Positions 38,001 through 46,264 of a stretch of 64,000 nt of DNA are shown here, piece by piece. The position numbers and the translations under genes are program-made. This stretch comes from CAUUJV01 sp963545565. Lineage in GTDB: Bacteria > Actinomycetota > Actinomycetes > Actinomycetales > Bifidobacteriaceae. How positions within the stretch are numbered: position 1 is the stretch's first letter; every line of letters starts with the position of its first letter. The stretch is taken from contig CAUUJV010000001.1 in NCBI GenBank assembly GCA_963545565.1, positions 1 to 64,000 on the forward strand, read 5' to 3'. The notes under the pieces are model-generated. The model saw nothing but the letters and a program-made list of their open reading frames with translations, had not been told where the DNA came from and made no database searches.

Positions 38001-38847
38001 GAGTTTGCCGGTTCCAGTGTTAGACGACGACGGTCGATTTATTCCTCTCGAAAAGAGTGATTCTAAGAAGAGTGAGCCGAAAAAAGGCGAGCCTAACTTT
38101 AATGACTCTGAAGAATCCTTGGAACTATCAGATGCTGAGGGCTTGCGTGAGAATTTCCAAACAGTTGCTTATAACCGTGATGAACAGCAGAAAAGATTGG
38201 AGAAAGCTCGCAGAGATTTGGCTGCACTGGGCAAAGTCAATCCTTTGGCGACTGAGGAATATGATGCTTTGCAGACTCGTAATCAATATTTGAGTGAACA
38301 GCGTAATGATGTGCTGCAGTCTCGTGATGATTTGATGAGTCTTATCAAAGACTTAGACGAAACGATGGTGGAGGTGTTCCGCGGCGCATTCGACGATACT
38401 GCAGAAGCATTCCAGAAGATGTTCGCAACATTGTTCCCCGGTGGCACTGGCCGTCTTCGCCTAGAAAATCCAGATGATTTGCTTACTTCAGGCGTGATTG
38501 TGGAAGCGAGCCCAGCAGGTAAGCGCGTAAAACAGCTGACTTTGTTATCTGGCGGAGAACGTTCACTTACTGCTCTTGCTCTGCTATTTGCTATCTTTAC
38601 TGCCCGTCCCAGCCCGTTTTACATTATGGATGAGGTTGAGGCAGCTTTAGACGATATTAATCTGACGAGGCTTCTGAACGCAATGAACGAGCTACGTTTA
38701 CATGCACAGCTCATCGTCATTACTCACCAGCAGCGCACCATGAGCATTGCAGATGCACTCTACGGTGTCACAATGCGCTCTGATGGTGTCACAGCTGTTG
38801 TCTCGCAAAACTTGCGCAGGGGAGTATTGAAAGCTAGAAAAAGCTAA
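35092..38847 (+). CDS. smc: Chromosome segregation protein SMC
   Basis: 1251 residues, one intact frame. The N-terminal head has FKSFSNATTMRFEPGITAIV and the Walker A GPNGSGKSNIVDAL at 31-44. Long coiled coils run at about 170-500 and 690-1030. The hinge is at about 505-690. The C-terminal head has LTLLSGGERSLTALALLF (near 1150) and Walker B FYIMDEVEAALDDIN. SMC dimers with ScpAB compact and separate the chromosome. Odd points are a low-complexity Asn/Gly/Ser/Met insert within the hinge (about 577-603) and a Ser/Lys/Glu-rich insert near 985-1015. There is no separate promoter or strong ribosome site, so translation probably couples to folC. Confidence 0.97.
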   Translation: MYVKELSIRGFKSFSNATTMRFEPGITAIVGPNGSGKSNIVDALSWVMGEQGAKSLRGTSMEDVIFAGTSTRPPLGRAQVSLTIDNTDGTLDIDYSEVTISRTIFRNGGSEYAINGSPVRLLDIQELLSDTGLGSHMHVIVGQGRLDSILRATPEDNRAFIEEAAGILKHRKRKERALRKLKGTQENIDRLDDLLKEIQRQLGPLRRQARVSRRADAIQVALRDSAARILADDAEKLNIQREQVHSELAQVRHDLAEQQQALTRIKLSIENLESLTSQSSPAINAINQTFNNMSRIEERLKSLSALATEREHSWRNQIVEVGGDNPDILNKRADELETQAQQSEELVSDARLVMDSAIEKRAGLEKQLAQTRQLITELRKTAQERNAHISSIRELIAREEGKVQTAISRQQDITAQKASFVNQLEEAQSRLNQLTQQRDSDTDTDEKFDDQLTAVQNELDATRERRDEAQEQHRNVESRIISLRAKADALNGTLESRNTSGDLERHSAINTLGHIAEYIHIEDGWEEAISRALGPFASAVIVPNAGDTLEAIKFAATQKMGRAVILHPTKPMVLNGLTITNSTNNANGSNGMNGSHSGPVPQVKSAGSVISVNPSAADIRLAQGLVTSVQVLVEDVALVEDLAAAHQILQTYEHISCVIDSAGEMVTRVGAIGGSSKSPSDLSLVARRDKALEECKQLEIEVEKLSAQVEKEQSEYSKLREQLDAVKSAITERKVRAQQRERDITAARNSVSSIEKRVSDLTAHLEEITEEQDNHKITLQDLEAQLGAASQAQEQEFNIDDTMSRERDLDSQLAQAREKEVSAKIQWNDVRHRSESLARQAVLLRDNAKQAVIRRNRVTQQNERRAMRAGECVRISQLASLAAQSLNSRMSIVTQRRVQLQQEASLHDEELGTLRSQRNELEPRVSALQKQEHDLDVTRERVSTQFGQITQKSLDDFGLSVDNLIANYGPSLPVPVLDDDGRFIPLEKSDSKKSEPKKGEPNFNDSEESLELSDAEGLRENFQTVAYNRDEQQKRLEKARRDLAALGKVNPLATEEYDALQTRNQYLSEQRNDVLQSRDDLMSLIKDLDETMVEVFRGAFDDTAEAFQKMFATLFPGGTGRLRLENPDDLLTSGVIVEASPAGKRVKQLTLLSGGERSLTALALLFAIFTARPSPFYIMDEVEAALDDINLTRLLNAMNELRLHAQLIVITHQQRTMSIADALYGVTMRSDGVTAVVSQNLRRGVLKARKS
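36822..36893 (+). repeat. Short AAT(G)-type repeat encoding a low-complexity insert in the SMC hinge
   Basis: Units like ACGAATAGT, ACGAATAAT, GCGAATGGT, TCGAATGGT and ATGAATGGC follow one another in frame, encoding Asn/Gly/Ser/Thr/Met. It looks like slippage-derived sequence in an otherwise conserved domain. Confidence 0.6.
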
Positions 38848-38923
38848 GGGTAAAAGAATAGCTAGAAGCAATTAGACAATCTAAATTAGCTCCCAGCTTT
38901 CCTGAATCTTTACTAATCTTTAT

Positions 38924-39946
38924 CTATTTGCCGCTAGATTTGCGTAAGGATTTACGGATACGCTGAATTGTGCGAAGCACCTTGTAAGCCAACGGTTTTA
39001 CAGCAAAATCGCGCTCTGGAGCGATATCAGTAATCGCCTCAGTAAACTTGGTTTTGAATTCGTTTAGTCCTTTGAGGGATGGTGCAAAATCATTGCCAAT
39101 GCCCATCAAATCATATTCAGTAATGCCTTGTTCACCGAGGATGCAGCATTCAGCATAAAGTAAGCGGTCTGTCACGTGCATACGGCGTGCATTATTACCC
39201 ATTGCGGCATAGTAGCGGACGGCATGATTACCGTTGACAGTTACGATTGACCATGCAATAACCTCGTCATCCAAGCGTGCGGCAAACACTCGGCAATGGT
39301 CAGCTCCTAGGTTTGTAATCATGTCAACGTAGTCACTCATAGGAGATGGCACAAATCCATCACGTTTTCCAGTTTCTACCATGATCGCGTAGTATTCAGA
39401 GAAATCTTTAATAGCGCGCTGTGTTTCATCAGAACAATCAGCCTTGCATTCACGAATTGACTTGCGAACGTCTCGACGTCCTCGGCGCTTCATGCGAGAG
39501 AGAATTTCTTCGTCGCCGCCCGTTACATCAATCACAACTGTTTGATTATAAGGCACCATTGAAAGGGTGGGGAAACTATTCAGCTCGGCAGAACTATTCA
39601 TGCGGATAAAGAGAGCAGAGGAATCACTTTTCTTCACGTAATCCACTATGGCAGAAGTTACTTGAGATTCCAGCTGTGCTGAGGGAGTAGCTTCGCCACT
39701 AGTCATATAAACAGGGCCATGGGAAGCGCGTAAATAATGGTATCCGTGAGTGGTGTAATCGACCAAACTAATAACGGCGAGCACATCACCGTTATTTTTT
39801 ATAGCGAGTGTCCGCCAAGGTGTGCGCCCTGGAATAGTCGCTTGGAATTTGCTCCATTCAGCAGTCTGCTCAATAGGAAGAGTCACATTATGTTCGGCAA
39901 CAATCGTGTTGAGTTGTTCAAAAGAAATCTGTTCAAGGCTTGTCAT
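38924..39946 (-). CDS. FemA/FemX-type peptidoglycan bridge aminoacyltransferase
   Basis: 340 residues of the double-GNAT Fem fold. Recognisable parts are PIEQTAEWSKFQATIPGRTPWR near the N-terminus, YHYLRASHGPVY, the basic MKRRGRRDVRKSIRECKAD, FSEYYAIMVETGKRDGF and EYDLMGIGNDFAPSLKGLNE near the C-terminus. Fem proteins add amino acids from aminoacyl-tRNA to the peptidoglycan stem peptide, or in some cases to other acceptors. It is a single gene with its own transcription, downstream of and convergent with smc. Whether it builds a cross-bridge is open, given the D-aspartate-type genes at 42.4-46.3 kb. Confidence 0.85.
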   Translation of the reverse strand: MTSLEQISFEQLNTIVAEHNVTLPIEQTAEWSKFQATIPGRTPWRTLAIKNNGDVLAVISLVDYTTHGYHYLRASHGPVYMTSGEATPSAQLESQVTSAIVDYVKKSDSSALFIRMNSSAELNSFPTLSMVPYNQTVVIDVTGGDEEILSRMKRRGRRDVRKSIRECKADCSDETQRAIKDFSEYYAIMVETGKRDGFVPSPMSDYVDMITNLGADHCRVFAARLDDEVIAWSIVTVNGNHAVRYYAAMGNNARRMHVTDRLLYAECCILGEQGITEYDLMGIGNDFAPSLKGLNEFKTKFTEAITDIAPERDFAVKPLAYKVLRTIQRIRKSLRKSSGK

Positions 39947-40172
39947 AAGGTCTTCTATTCTACAAATATGAGTTGACTGTTCTTTATTAGTAGTGGTTAT
40001 TTAAAATCTAGAATAAATTGGTTTAGAGTAGCTATGCTCTGAACTTGCGCATTAATCTGTCCCACTTATTATGCAGTGGAGGATATGACGAAGCGATATC
40101 TATGAGGGCGTGGAGTAAATTGTTGTTCTGCGACGGATGAGAAAAATGACCAAAGGATGTATATGAACATAA

Positions 40173-40724
40173 CTACAGGTCGAAACCAACTCTGACCCAT
40201 TCTTGGTAGTCATTCCAAGCAGCTTCGCCTTCACATTCAAATCCAAAACTAGCAAAAAGACGCTGACTCTCTTTATTCATTTTATGAATATGGGTAATAA
40301 TAATATCGCTACGTTCTGGATTCTCTTCTTGCATCATATACATTTGGGACAAAGCGCGTTTTAATAGTGTATGTCCAAAACGACAACCTTTTGTACGCAA
40401 AGCTCTTGCTATGAATCCAACGGTGTAAAATGACTTATCATCATTCAAAGCAGTAGCGGGCTTAAAATATCCATAGAAAACGTAGCCATTGATTTGACCG
40501 TCATTATCTACAATGATCTCATGACGCATATTTCGAGCTTGCTTTAAGCGTCCACGCACATGCTTCTGCACTTCCAATTGCCATGGATAATACCAGTTGC
40601 CTTTATCTTTTACCGAATGGGGTGTATCTGGTATAAGTATTTGCGCGCATTCAAACTGCATTAGGCGTCTACGATAGTCAGGCGCAGTGGCGTCCTGCCA
40701 TTTGAAGTCTAGGTCGCTTGTCAT
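40173..40724 (-). CDS. GNAT-family N-acetyltransferase
   Basis: 183 residues. The acetyl-CoA-binding segment is YTVGFIARALRTKGCRFGHTLLKRAL, an R-x-x-G-x-R/G-like loop, at about 100-125. The C-terminal HIHKMNKESQRLFASFGFE is the usual GNAT alpha4-beta6 region. A YVFYGYF strand precedes. Its start lies inside a small upstream ORF (40678-40839) and overlaps it by 47 bp, suggesting a translationally coupled pair. GNAT enzymes can be toxins of type II systems, small-molecule acetylators or protein modifiers; nothing here decides between these. Confidence 0.8.
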   Translation of the reverse strand: MTSDLDFKWQDATAPDYRRRLMQFECAQILIPDTPHSVKDKGNWYYPWQLEVQKHVRGRLKQARNMRHEIIVDNDGQINGYVFYGYFKPATALNDDKSFYTVGFIARALRTKGCRFGHTLLKRALSQMYMMQEENPERSDIIITHIHKMNKESQRLFASFGFECEGEAAWNDYQEWVRVGFDL

Positions 40725-40839
40725 ATTTCTTCTTCAAATACTCTAAATGCTCTTCGGTATTCTGCTTTTCTAGTACTTCAAGGAACTCATCAAGTGTATG
40801 AAGTTGAGGCTCCTTCTTATACTGAGTGCTTTTTTCCAT
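40678..40839 (-). CDS. 53-residue protein overlapping the GNAT gene
   Basis: ATG 40839 is preceded by GGAGGTGCTGTCAT, one of the best ribosome sites in the window. The product starts MEKSTQYKKEPQLHTLDEFL and is acidic-helical (EVLEKQNTEEHLEYLKKKY) with a basic tail ending in GRHCA. The stop at 40678-40680 lies inside the GNAT gene. It is not recognised as any family. The tight overlap and strong start suggest a real small protein working with the acetyltransferase, perhaps as antitoxin or accessory subunit; this is inference. Confidence 0.6.
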   Translation of the reverse strand: MEKSTQYKKEPQLHTLDEFLEVLEKQNTEEHLEYLKKKYDKRPRLQMAGRHCA

Positions 40840-41031
40840 ATGACAGCACCTCCTCTCTTAAAGATGTAGTCAGAAATACTAGCATAAGTCATCTAAAAAA
40901 ACAGTCGCCAATGTTCTCGTTGGATAACTGTGTTATCTGAAATTCACTTATCAATAATATCTAAGGTTAAACAACGGGAGTATATCTTCTATATACTCTT
41001 CCCATATTATGTACTCTTCGTCTGCTCTTTT

Positions 41032-41820
41032 TTAATCTTCTTCTACCGAATCGTTCCTCATTTTAATAAGTGCCTTCTTCATTTCGATAGCTGTATCAGG
41101 GAATAATGAAGGATCTGTATATTGATAATCTACTAATTGCGGTAAGCCGCTGCGAACAATTGATGGATTTGACCTGACATTATTTAATACGTCAATAACG
41201 CTGTTGACACAATCAAAAGTCTCTTCTGTTGCCCATTGTTCTGGACTTGGGAGAGCATTCTGGATATCTGACTCGAAACTCTGACGTAATTGCAATGCTG
41301 AGTTTCTTCTCGTTATCATAGATGTGTTTAATTCACGCAGATGATTAGCTTGTTCATTGAACCTCTGTTTTTCCTGATCGTATGCCATCCATGAAGCACG
41401 TTGTTTCTGGGTTCTTACTGATTCTCGCTTTTTAAAAGTCGAATCTTGGAAAAACTTATATACGAACCTATAAATTCTTTTAGAACGAAACAGTGCAATA
41501 ATCTGCACAATCAAAAGGATGTAAGCGATAGCAGGATGTGCGTTACTGCCGAGTGGTCTGCTCATTCCACCGAAGAAAAAGAACATGCCATAGAGGAGAA
41601 GAATCTGAACCGCGATGGGAGCGAGGAAAGAAAGTAGCTTTGCACCCACGCCGATTGTATTCTTTGCGGGCATTGAAAGCGAAGGATCTTCTACATACAC
41701 TGGAAAACTTGGAATTGGCTGTGCTTCAAAGTCCACAATTTCAGGATCGATTACTTCAGGATGTTCTTCTACTTTTTTGTTTAATTCTCGCAAATAATCC
41801 AATTCCATTGCTCGATACAT
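41032..41820 (-). CDS. Unrecognised membrane protein with coiled coil
   Basis: 262 residues from ATG 41820 (MYRAMELDYLREL). An acidic N-terminal stretch (about 10-35) comes first. Two hydrophobic helices follow, at about 55-75 (LLSFLAPIAVQILLLYGMFF) and 85-105 (HPAIAYILLIVQIIALF). A basic segment and a Gln/Glu/Arg-rich helical region (about 120-185) come next, then a soluble C-terminal part with DVLNNVRSNPSIVRSGLPQL. No family is recognised. It begins 5 bp after the coiled-coil gene on the same strand, so the two are an operon and likely act together at the membrane. Confidence 0.65.
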   Translation of the reverse strand: MYRAMELDYLRELNKKVEEHPEVIDPEIVDFEAQPIPSFPVYVEDPSLSMPAKNTIGVGAKLLSFLAPIAVQILLLYGMFFFFGGMSRPLGSNAHPAIAYILLIVQIIALFRSKRIYRFVYKFFQDSTFKKRESVRTQKQRASWMAYDQEKQRFNEQANHLRELNTSMITRRNSALQLRQSFESDIQNALPSPEQWATEETFDCVNSVIDVLNNVRSNPSIVRSGLPQLVDYQYTDPSLFPDTAIEMKKALIKMRNDSVEED

Positions 41821-41825
41821 AATGT

Positions 41826-42314
41826 CTACTCTCTGATAGTAGCCATTATGTATTCTTGCGCACCAGGTAACCACTGCTGAAAGAGCTGCCCTTGTGGTCC
41901 GTCCAACCATCGATCCCAATTGTAGCGATTATTAATTTTCTCCTGCTCAGTAATCTCTCTGAAACCGTCTTTAGTTTGTTCAATTAATCCATCTAATAGC
42001 TCGTTCGTATGATTATGCTTTTCGCTCAGTTCGAAGAGATTTGTGGAAATTAGCTTAGCTTGGCTTTCAATTGAACTTAAATAGCTATTTTCCGCCTCCT
42101 GCAGATTTTCAAGATTAGATAGGTGATTATTTGCGCTTTGCATTTCCCCAATTTGTGCTCGTAAAGCTTGATTCACCTGCTGTATCTCACCAGCTACCGC
42201 TAACTGACTTCCAAGTTGTGCAGTTAGCAAGCTATTTTGCGTCTTACTCGCATCTGAAATATTGTTCGAAATAGCCTCAACTGAATTCTGTAATTTATCA
42301 AAGCGGTCAGCCAT
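41826..42314 (-). CDS. Unrecognised coiled-coil protein, partner of the membrane protein downstream
   Basis: 162 residues from ATG 42314 (MADRFDKLQNSVEAISNN), with GAAGAGAG upstream; an earlier in-frame ATG would add MFKEERIK. Residues 1-125 are an almost unbroken heptad-rich helix with many Gln, Asn, Ser and Leu (QLAVAGEIQQVNQALRAQI, SYLSSIESQAKLISTNL). The last 35 residues are Trp-rich (YNWDRWLDGPQGQLFQQWLP). No signal peptide or membrane helix is present. The two-gene unit is bordered by unrelated genes. Function unknown. Confidence 0.65.
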   Translation of the reverse strand: MADRFDKLQNSVEAISNNISDASKTQNSLLTAQLGSQLAVAGEIQQVNQALRAQIGEMQSANNHLSNLENLQEAENSYLSSIESQAKLISTNLFELSEKHNHTNELLDGLIEQTKDGFREITEQEKINNRYNWDRWLDGPQGQLFQQWLPGAQEYIMATIRE

Positions 42315-42425
42315 TTTTATTCTCTCTTCTTTGAACAACAGATTAAGTCTAGTGTACAGTTTTTTCTTTATTTTTTATTACGCTTAGATAACGCTTAACC
42401 CTTATGTTTGTTTATTGAGAACGTC

Positions 42426-43169
42426 CTATTGCAGACTCTTTGCTTTCTCAACCGTTCGGCGAACGAGCACTTCTTGAGCATCCACGATACGAGTTGCAGC
42501 GCGGTGTGAAGCAGCATCAATAGTCTGGAGAGCATGGGGGAAGGCTTCGTTAAGTACAGAAAGCTCAGTGCAGCCAAGCAGAAGAACATCGCAGTTAAGC
42601 TCTTCAATCATAGTAGTAAGAACATTGCGATAGCGGGATTCATTGAGATCTCCTGTGCCCTTAACATCGTCATAAATAAGGCTCATAACGTTTTTTTGGA
42701 GACTCGCAGTGGGAAGAACAAATTCAAAGCCGCGAGACTTAATCTCATGCTCATAAATTCCTGCACGAATGCTGCCATCAGTTCCCAAGAAACCCACGCG
42801 AATTTCACTTGGTTTTTCGAAATCCTCTGTCAGTTCTTCCACTGCTAATCGAGGCATATGAAGAAGTGGAACGTCTGTAGTCTCTTGTAATTCATCAAAA
42901 AAGTAGTGCGCAGTGTTACAAGTAAGCACAATAAATGAAGCACCCATGTGAGCAGCTTGATGAATATCTTCTTTGAGAACTAGAACAGGATTTTCTGTAG
43001 AATTTCCCTCAATAAAAGCGGTTCTATCTGGCACTGAGGCATGGTTGAATACTATGTAGTCTAAGAATTCCTGATCATTATGAGCGTGTGTGTTTTCATT
43101 AACCAAACGGACAAAGCTCTCGGTGGCAAGTGTGCCCATTCCGCCTAAAATTGCAAAGAAATTACGCAT
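42426..43169 (-). CDS. Aspartate racemase-type amino-acid racemase
   Basis: 247 residues. It starts NFFAILGGMGTLATESFVRL. The two catalytic Cys regions of cofactor-free Asp/Glu racemases are VLTCNTAHYFFDEL (Cys84) and LLGCTELSVL (Cys200). HASVPDRTAFIEG and GFLGTDGSIRAGIYE are further family markers. It should interconvert L- and D-aspartate. It is 34 bp downstream of the MurE-like gene and near a D-aspartate-ligase-like ATP-grasp gene, so supply of D-Asp for peptidoglycan is the natural role. Glutamate racemase activity is less likely given this context. Confidence 0.88.
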   Translation of the reverse strand: MRNFFAILGGMGTLATESFVRLVNENTHAHNDQEFLDYIVFNHASVPDRTAFIEGNSTENPVLVLKEDIHQAAHMGASFIVLTCNTAHYFFDELQETTDVPLLHMPRLAVEELTEDFEKPSEIRVGFLGTDGSIRAGIYEHEIKSRGFEFVLPTASLQKNVMSLIYDDVKGTGDLNESRYRNVLTTMIEELNCDVLLLGCTELSVLNEAFPHALQTIDAASHRAATRIVDAQEVLVRRTVEKAKSLQ

Positions 43170-43203
43170 GCCTAACTCCTGCTGTTTTGGCTCGTGCTAT
43201 CTC

Positions 43204-44823
43204 TTATTCTGATAACAATCGAGCAATAATTCTGTCATCGCCTTCGTATTCCACATGCACGTTGCGGTCTTTAATCCAGCGCTCGTCGCCTTTGCCAATG
43301 GCAACAATCACAGGGTGATCCGCAACATGTTCACGAGCATCAGCCACAGCTGCTTCCATTGCTTCAGAGCGGTTAATAATAATCGAGTGTTCAACTGTTG
43401 GATTCGTAATTGCGTCTTCCATCTGCTTGCAAATGTCATATGGCGGCTCGGTATCTGTGTCTTCCACAGTGAAAATAAATCGTGAAACAATGTCTTGCGC
43501 GGCTTCGACTATTTCAGTGCGACGGTCATACGCTTTATTTCCGGCAGATCCCGTCACAAGAATAATACGAGGATTAGCTGCGCCATACTTCTTTAATACG
43601 TATTCAAGGAGTACCTTTGTGCTGATGAAATTATGCGCGTAATCGACGATTCCCACAACGCCGTCTTTGCTGGTGTATGTCTCCATGCGTCCTGCGATTT
43701 TTACCGACTCGATAGAGTGAATCGCTTTGTAAGCTTGCTTATTAGCAAAATCAATTCCTAATGCTTTTGCAATAGCGATAGCAGCTGCCGCATTCTCATA
43801 GTTAAAATCACCATCAATTGCGAGGTGGAATTCACCCAAAGATACTGGTACAGCACCTGAATTGTCGAGAATAATCTTCCCAGTCTCATTACTACCTGTT
43901 GCATTATCAATAGCTTGAGCACTTATGGTTGAAGCAGATGTTGAAACTCCTGTTGAAACTGATGCATCTAAAGCTTGATTACCTGAGTTGGAATCATCAG
44001 CCGTGAAGGTTAGCACATCAATACCATTACGTGCAGCGTCTTCGCAAATAAGACCATAATGGTCAATCTTCGAGTTAGTCACCAAAACCTTAGAATTGTT
44101 AATGATTTGGCGTTTGCAGAAGAAGTAATCGTCAAAAGTGGGGTGCTCGATGTCGCTCAAATGATCGGGAGAGATGTTGAGAAATACGCCAACGTCGAAG
44201 GTTAATCCATACACGCGGTCAATCTTGTATGCCTGTGAAGAGACCTCCATAACGAGATATTTCATGCCATTATCCACGGCTTCGCGCATCATGCGGAATA
44301 AATCCATGGATTCGGGAGTGGTTAAATCAGACTCTACAAAAGTCTTCCCGTTTACGCAATTATCGACGGATGAGAATAAGGCTGCTTTACCGTTGCTGAA
44401 TGTAGAAAGAAGCGTGTGAGTAAAATACGCAGTAGTTGTTTTTCCTTTTGTTCCAGTGATTCCAATTACTGTGATTTCATTCTGAGGCATGCCATAGAAG
44501 GCGGCGCTCAACAGAGCCATGCTTTTTCGAATGTCAGAAACAATAATTCCCGTTGCGCTCGTCACATTAGAGTAATCAATTTCAGACACGTATGCGCTCA
44601 ATACGTCACCAAGATCGGCAATGTAATTAGGGGAGAAGCGACCTTTACAGAATAAAAGAGAATCAGTTTTTACAGTTCGAGTGTCGTACGTGATATCAGT
44701 AAATTTCGCATTGTTATTAGACAGTTTGGAAGCATCCGTAGTCCACGTATCAGATTCAATAACTTCGTGAAGAAGGTTGTTTTGTTTGAGTAAAGCAACA
44801 ACGTCTGATAAGTGAAGTAGCAT
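43204..44823 (-). CDS. murE: MurE-like UDP-MurNAc-tripeptide ligase
   Basis: 539 residues from ATG 44823 (AAAGGAGC upstream). Mur-ligase motifs are ITVIGITGTKGKTTTAYFTH (ATP), SDLTTPESMDLFRMM, VMEVSSQAYKIDRVYG, FLNISPDHLSDIEHPTFDDY, DGDFNYENAAAAIAIAKALG, RMETYTSKDGVVGIVDYAHN and VIVAIGKGDERW. It adds the third amino acid (Lys or Orn is likely in this group; I do not see the DNPR motif of meso-DAP enzymes) to UDP-MurNAc-dipeptide. A Ser/Thr/Ala insert of about 45 residues (near 260-305) interrupts the middle domain. This may be a second MurE copy in the genome. Confidence 0.9.
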   Translation of the reverse strand: MLLHLSDVVALLKQNNLLHEVIESDTWTTDASKLSNNNAKFTDITYDTRTVKTDSLLFCKGRFSPNYIADLGDVLSAYVSEIDYSNVTSATGIIVSDIRKSMALLSAAFYGMPQNEITVIGITGTKGKTTTAYFTHTLLSTFSNGKAALFSSVDNCVNGKTFVESDLTTPESMDLFRMMREAVDNGMKYLVMEVSSQAYKIDRVYGLTFDVGVFLNISPDHLSDIEHPTFDDYFFCKRQIINNSKVLVTNSKIDHYGLICEDAARNGIDVLTFTADDSNSGNQALDASVSTGVSTSASTISAQAIDNATGSNETGKIILDNSGAVPVSLGEFHLAIDGDFNYENAAAAIAIAKALGIDFANKQAYKAIHSIESVKIAGRMETYTSKDGVVGIVDYAHNFISTKVLLEYVLKKYGAANPRIILVTGSAGNKAYDRRTEIVEAAQDIVSRFIFTVEDTDTEPPYDICKQMEDAITNPTVEHSIIINRSEAMEAAVADAREHVADHPVIVAIGKGDERWIKDRNVHVEYEGDDRIIARLLSE

Positions 44824-44983
44824 TTGTATTGCTCCTTTGAACATGATTTTGAAGGCGTTTTGGGCTTCATTTAGGTTGCATAGTACGGTCGTAGTCTAAG
44901 TAAAAGAATATACTACGGTGTGTTCCTATGGGCTTAAATTCAGGTGTTTTAACGAGAACTTCAACGAAAGTGTGAGTGTCATA

Positions 44984-46264
44984 ATGTCGCAGCAAATTTC
45001 ACAGGAAATTTCACAGAAAACATCGCAAAAAGCTCATCAGCACTCTGTAAGTTTTATGCCTGTTATTGTTGGTGGCGATATTGCAACATACGCTATTGGG
45101 CGTGAGTTCCATGAGGAGTATGGAATTAAGAGTATCTGCATTGCTACGGCTCCTATTGATGCAATTTCTCGCTCCGTGCTTTTTGACTGTGTGCTTGTTG
45201 AACACCTCACAGATGAATTGCTACTAGATGCGATTAATAAGATTGCGCGCGAAAATTCATCTAAGAAAATCCTTGTACTCACTAATTTAGAGCCTGTTAC
45301 TGCGTCCCTCAATAATGACCGTGAACAGTTTGAATCCAACGTGATTCTCGCTATTCCTGATGCAGATGTAGTTGAGCTTGTTTCTCAGAAAGATTCCTTC
45401 ATGGAATTATGCGAAAAGTTCGGTCTTGATTTTGCAAAGTCTGAGGTGGTCGATTTATCTCATCCAGAAAATATTAAACCTTGCGAAATTGAATTCCCAG
45501 TGGTGGCAAAGCCTTCGTATTCGCCAGAATATGCCAAATTTATGGCTAATGGATTCAAAAAAGTGTATTACTTCGAGAGCCAAAGCCAACTCGATACTTT
45601 GTGGAAAGACTTGCAAGCAGCCGGTTTTACGGGAACTTTCCTTGTGCAAGAACTAATCACTGGCGATGACACTTATGTAGGCAATATCAATATGTATATT
45701 GATGCTTCAGGCAAGTGCACTATGTATTCTGCGGCTCAAGTTCTGCTAGAAGACCACGCTCCAACAATGCTGGGCAATCCTCTCGCAATGATTACTGAGC
45801 AGGTTCCGCAGCTGTGGGAAAAAGCTGAAAAAATGTTACGAAGCATTGGTTACCACGGGTTTGCAAACTTCGACACCAAACGGGATGCTCGTACTGGTCG
45901 CATTATTTTCTTCGAACTCAACCCTCGTATGGGGCGCAGTAATTATTACATTAAGGCTGGCGGTGTAAACCCAATGCGCATTTGCGTGGAGGATATGGTG
46001 TACGGTCACGCAATTGAGCCAGAAACCGCTACTGAAGAGAAGCTTTACACTCTTGTTCCGAACTCCTTGCTGAAGAAGTATCTTGTTGACCCGCAGCTTA
46101 AAGCAAGGGTTGAGCAGCTTATTCGCGAAAAGCGCGTTGTGGATCCTCAGAAATACTCAGAAGATAAGTCCTTCTTGCGCTCTCTCGCAGTTGAAATCAC
46201 TGAGCTTAACCAGATTCGCAAATTCCGCAAATATTACCCAGAGGTTACGCAGACTTCCTTCTAA
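44984..46264 (+). CDS. ATP-grasp carboxylate-amine ligase resembling D-aspartate ligase
   Basis: 426 residues from ATG 44984. After a Ser/Gln-rich repetitive leader (SQQISQEISQKTSQ), PVIVGGDIATYAIGREFHEE and LVLTNLEPVT form the pre-ATP-grasp domain. ATP-grasp elements are IEFPVVAKPSYSPEY, GFTGTFLVQELITGDDTYVG, YHGFANFDTKRD and IIFFELNPRMGRSNYYIKAGG. The layout and the FELNxRxGRSxxY...GVN block recall the D-aspartate ligase Asl of Enterococcus faecium, which links D-Asp to the stem-peptide lysine. Divergent neighbours are MurE and aspartate racemase, which strengthens this reading. Confidence 0.8.
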   Translation: MSQQISQEISQKTSQKAHQHSVSFMPVIVGGDIATYAIGREFHEEYGIKSICIATAPIDAISRSVLFDCVLVEHLTDELLLDAINKIARENSSKKILVLTNLEPVTASLNNDREQFESNVILAIPDADVVELVSQKDSFMELCEKFGLDFAKSEVVDLSHPENIKPCEIEFPVVAKPSYSPEYAKFMANGFKKVYYFESQSQLDTLWKDLQAAGFTGTFLVQELITGDDTYVGNINMYIDASGKCTMYSAAQVLLEDHAPTMLGNPLAMITEQVPQLWEKAEKMLRSIGYHGFANFDTKRDARTGRIIFFELNPRMGRSNYYIKAGGVNPMRICVEDMVYGHAIEPETATEEKLYTLVPNSLLKKYLVDPQLKARVEQLIREKRVVDPQKYSEDKSFLRSLAVEITELNQIRKFRKYYPEVTQTSF

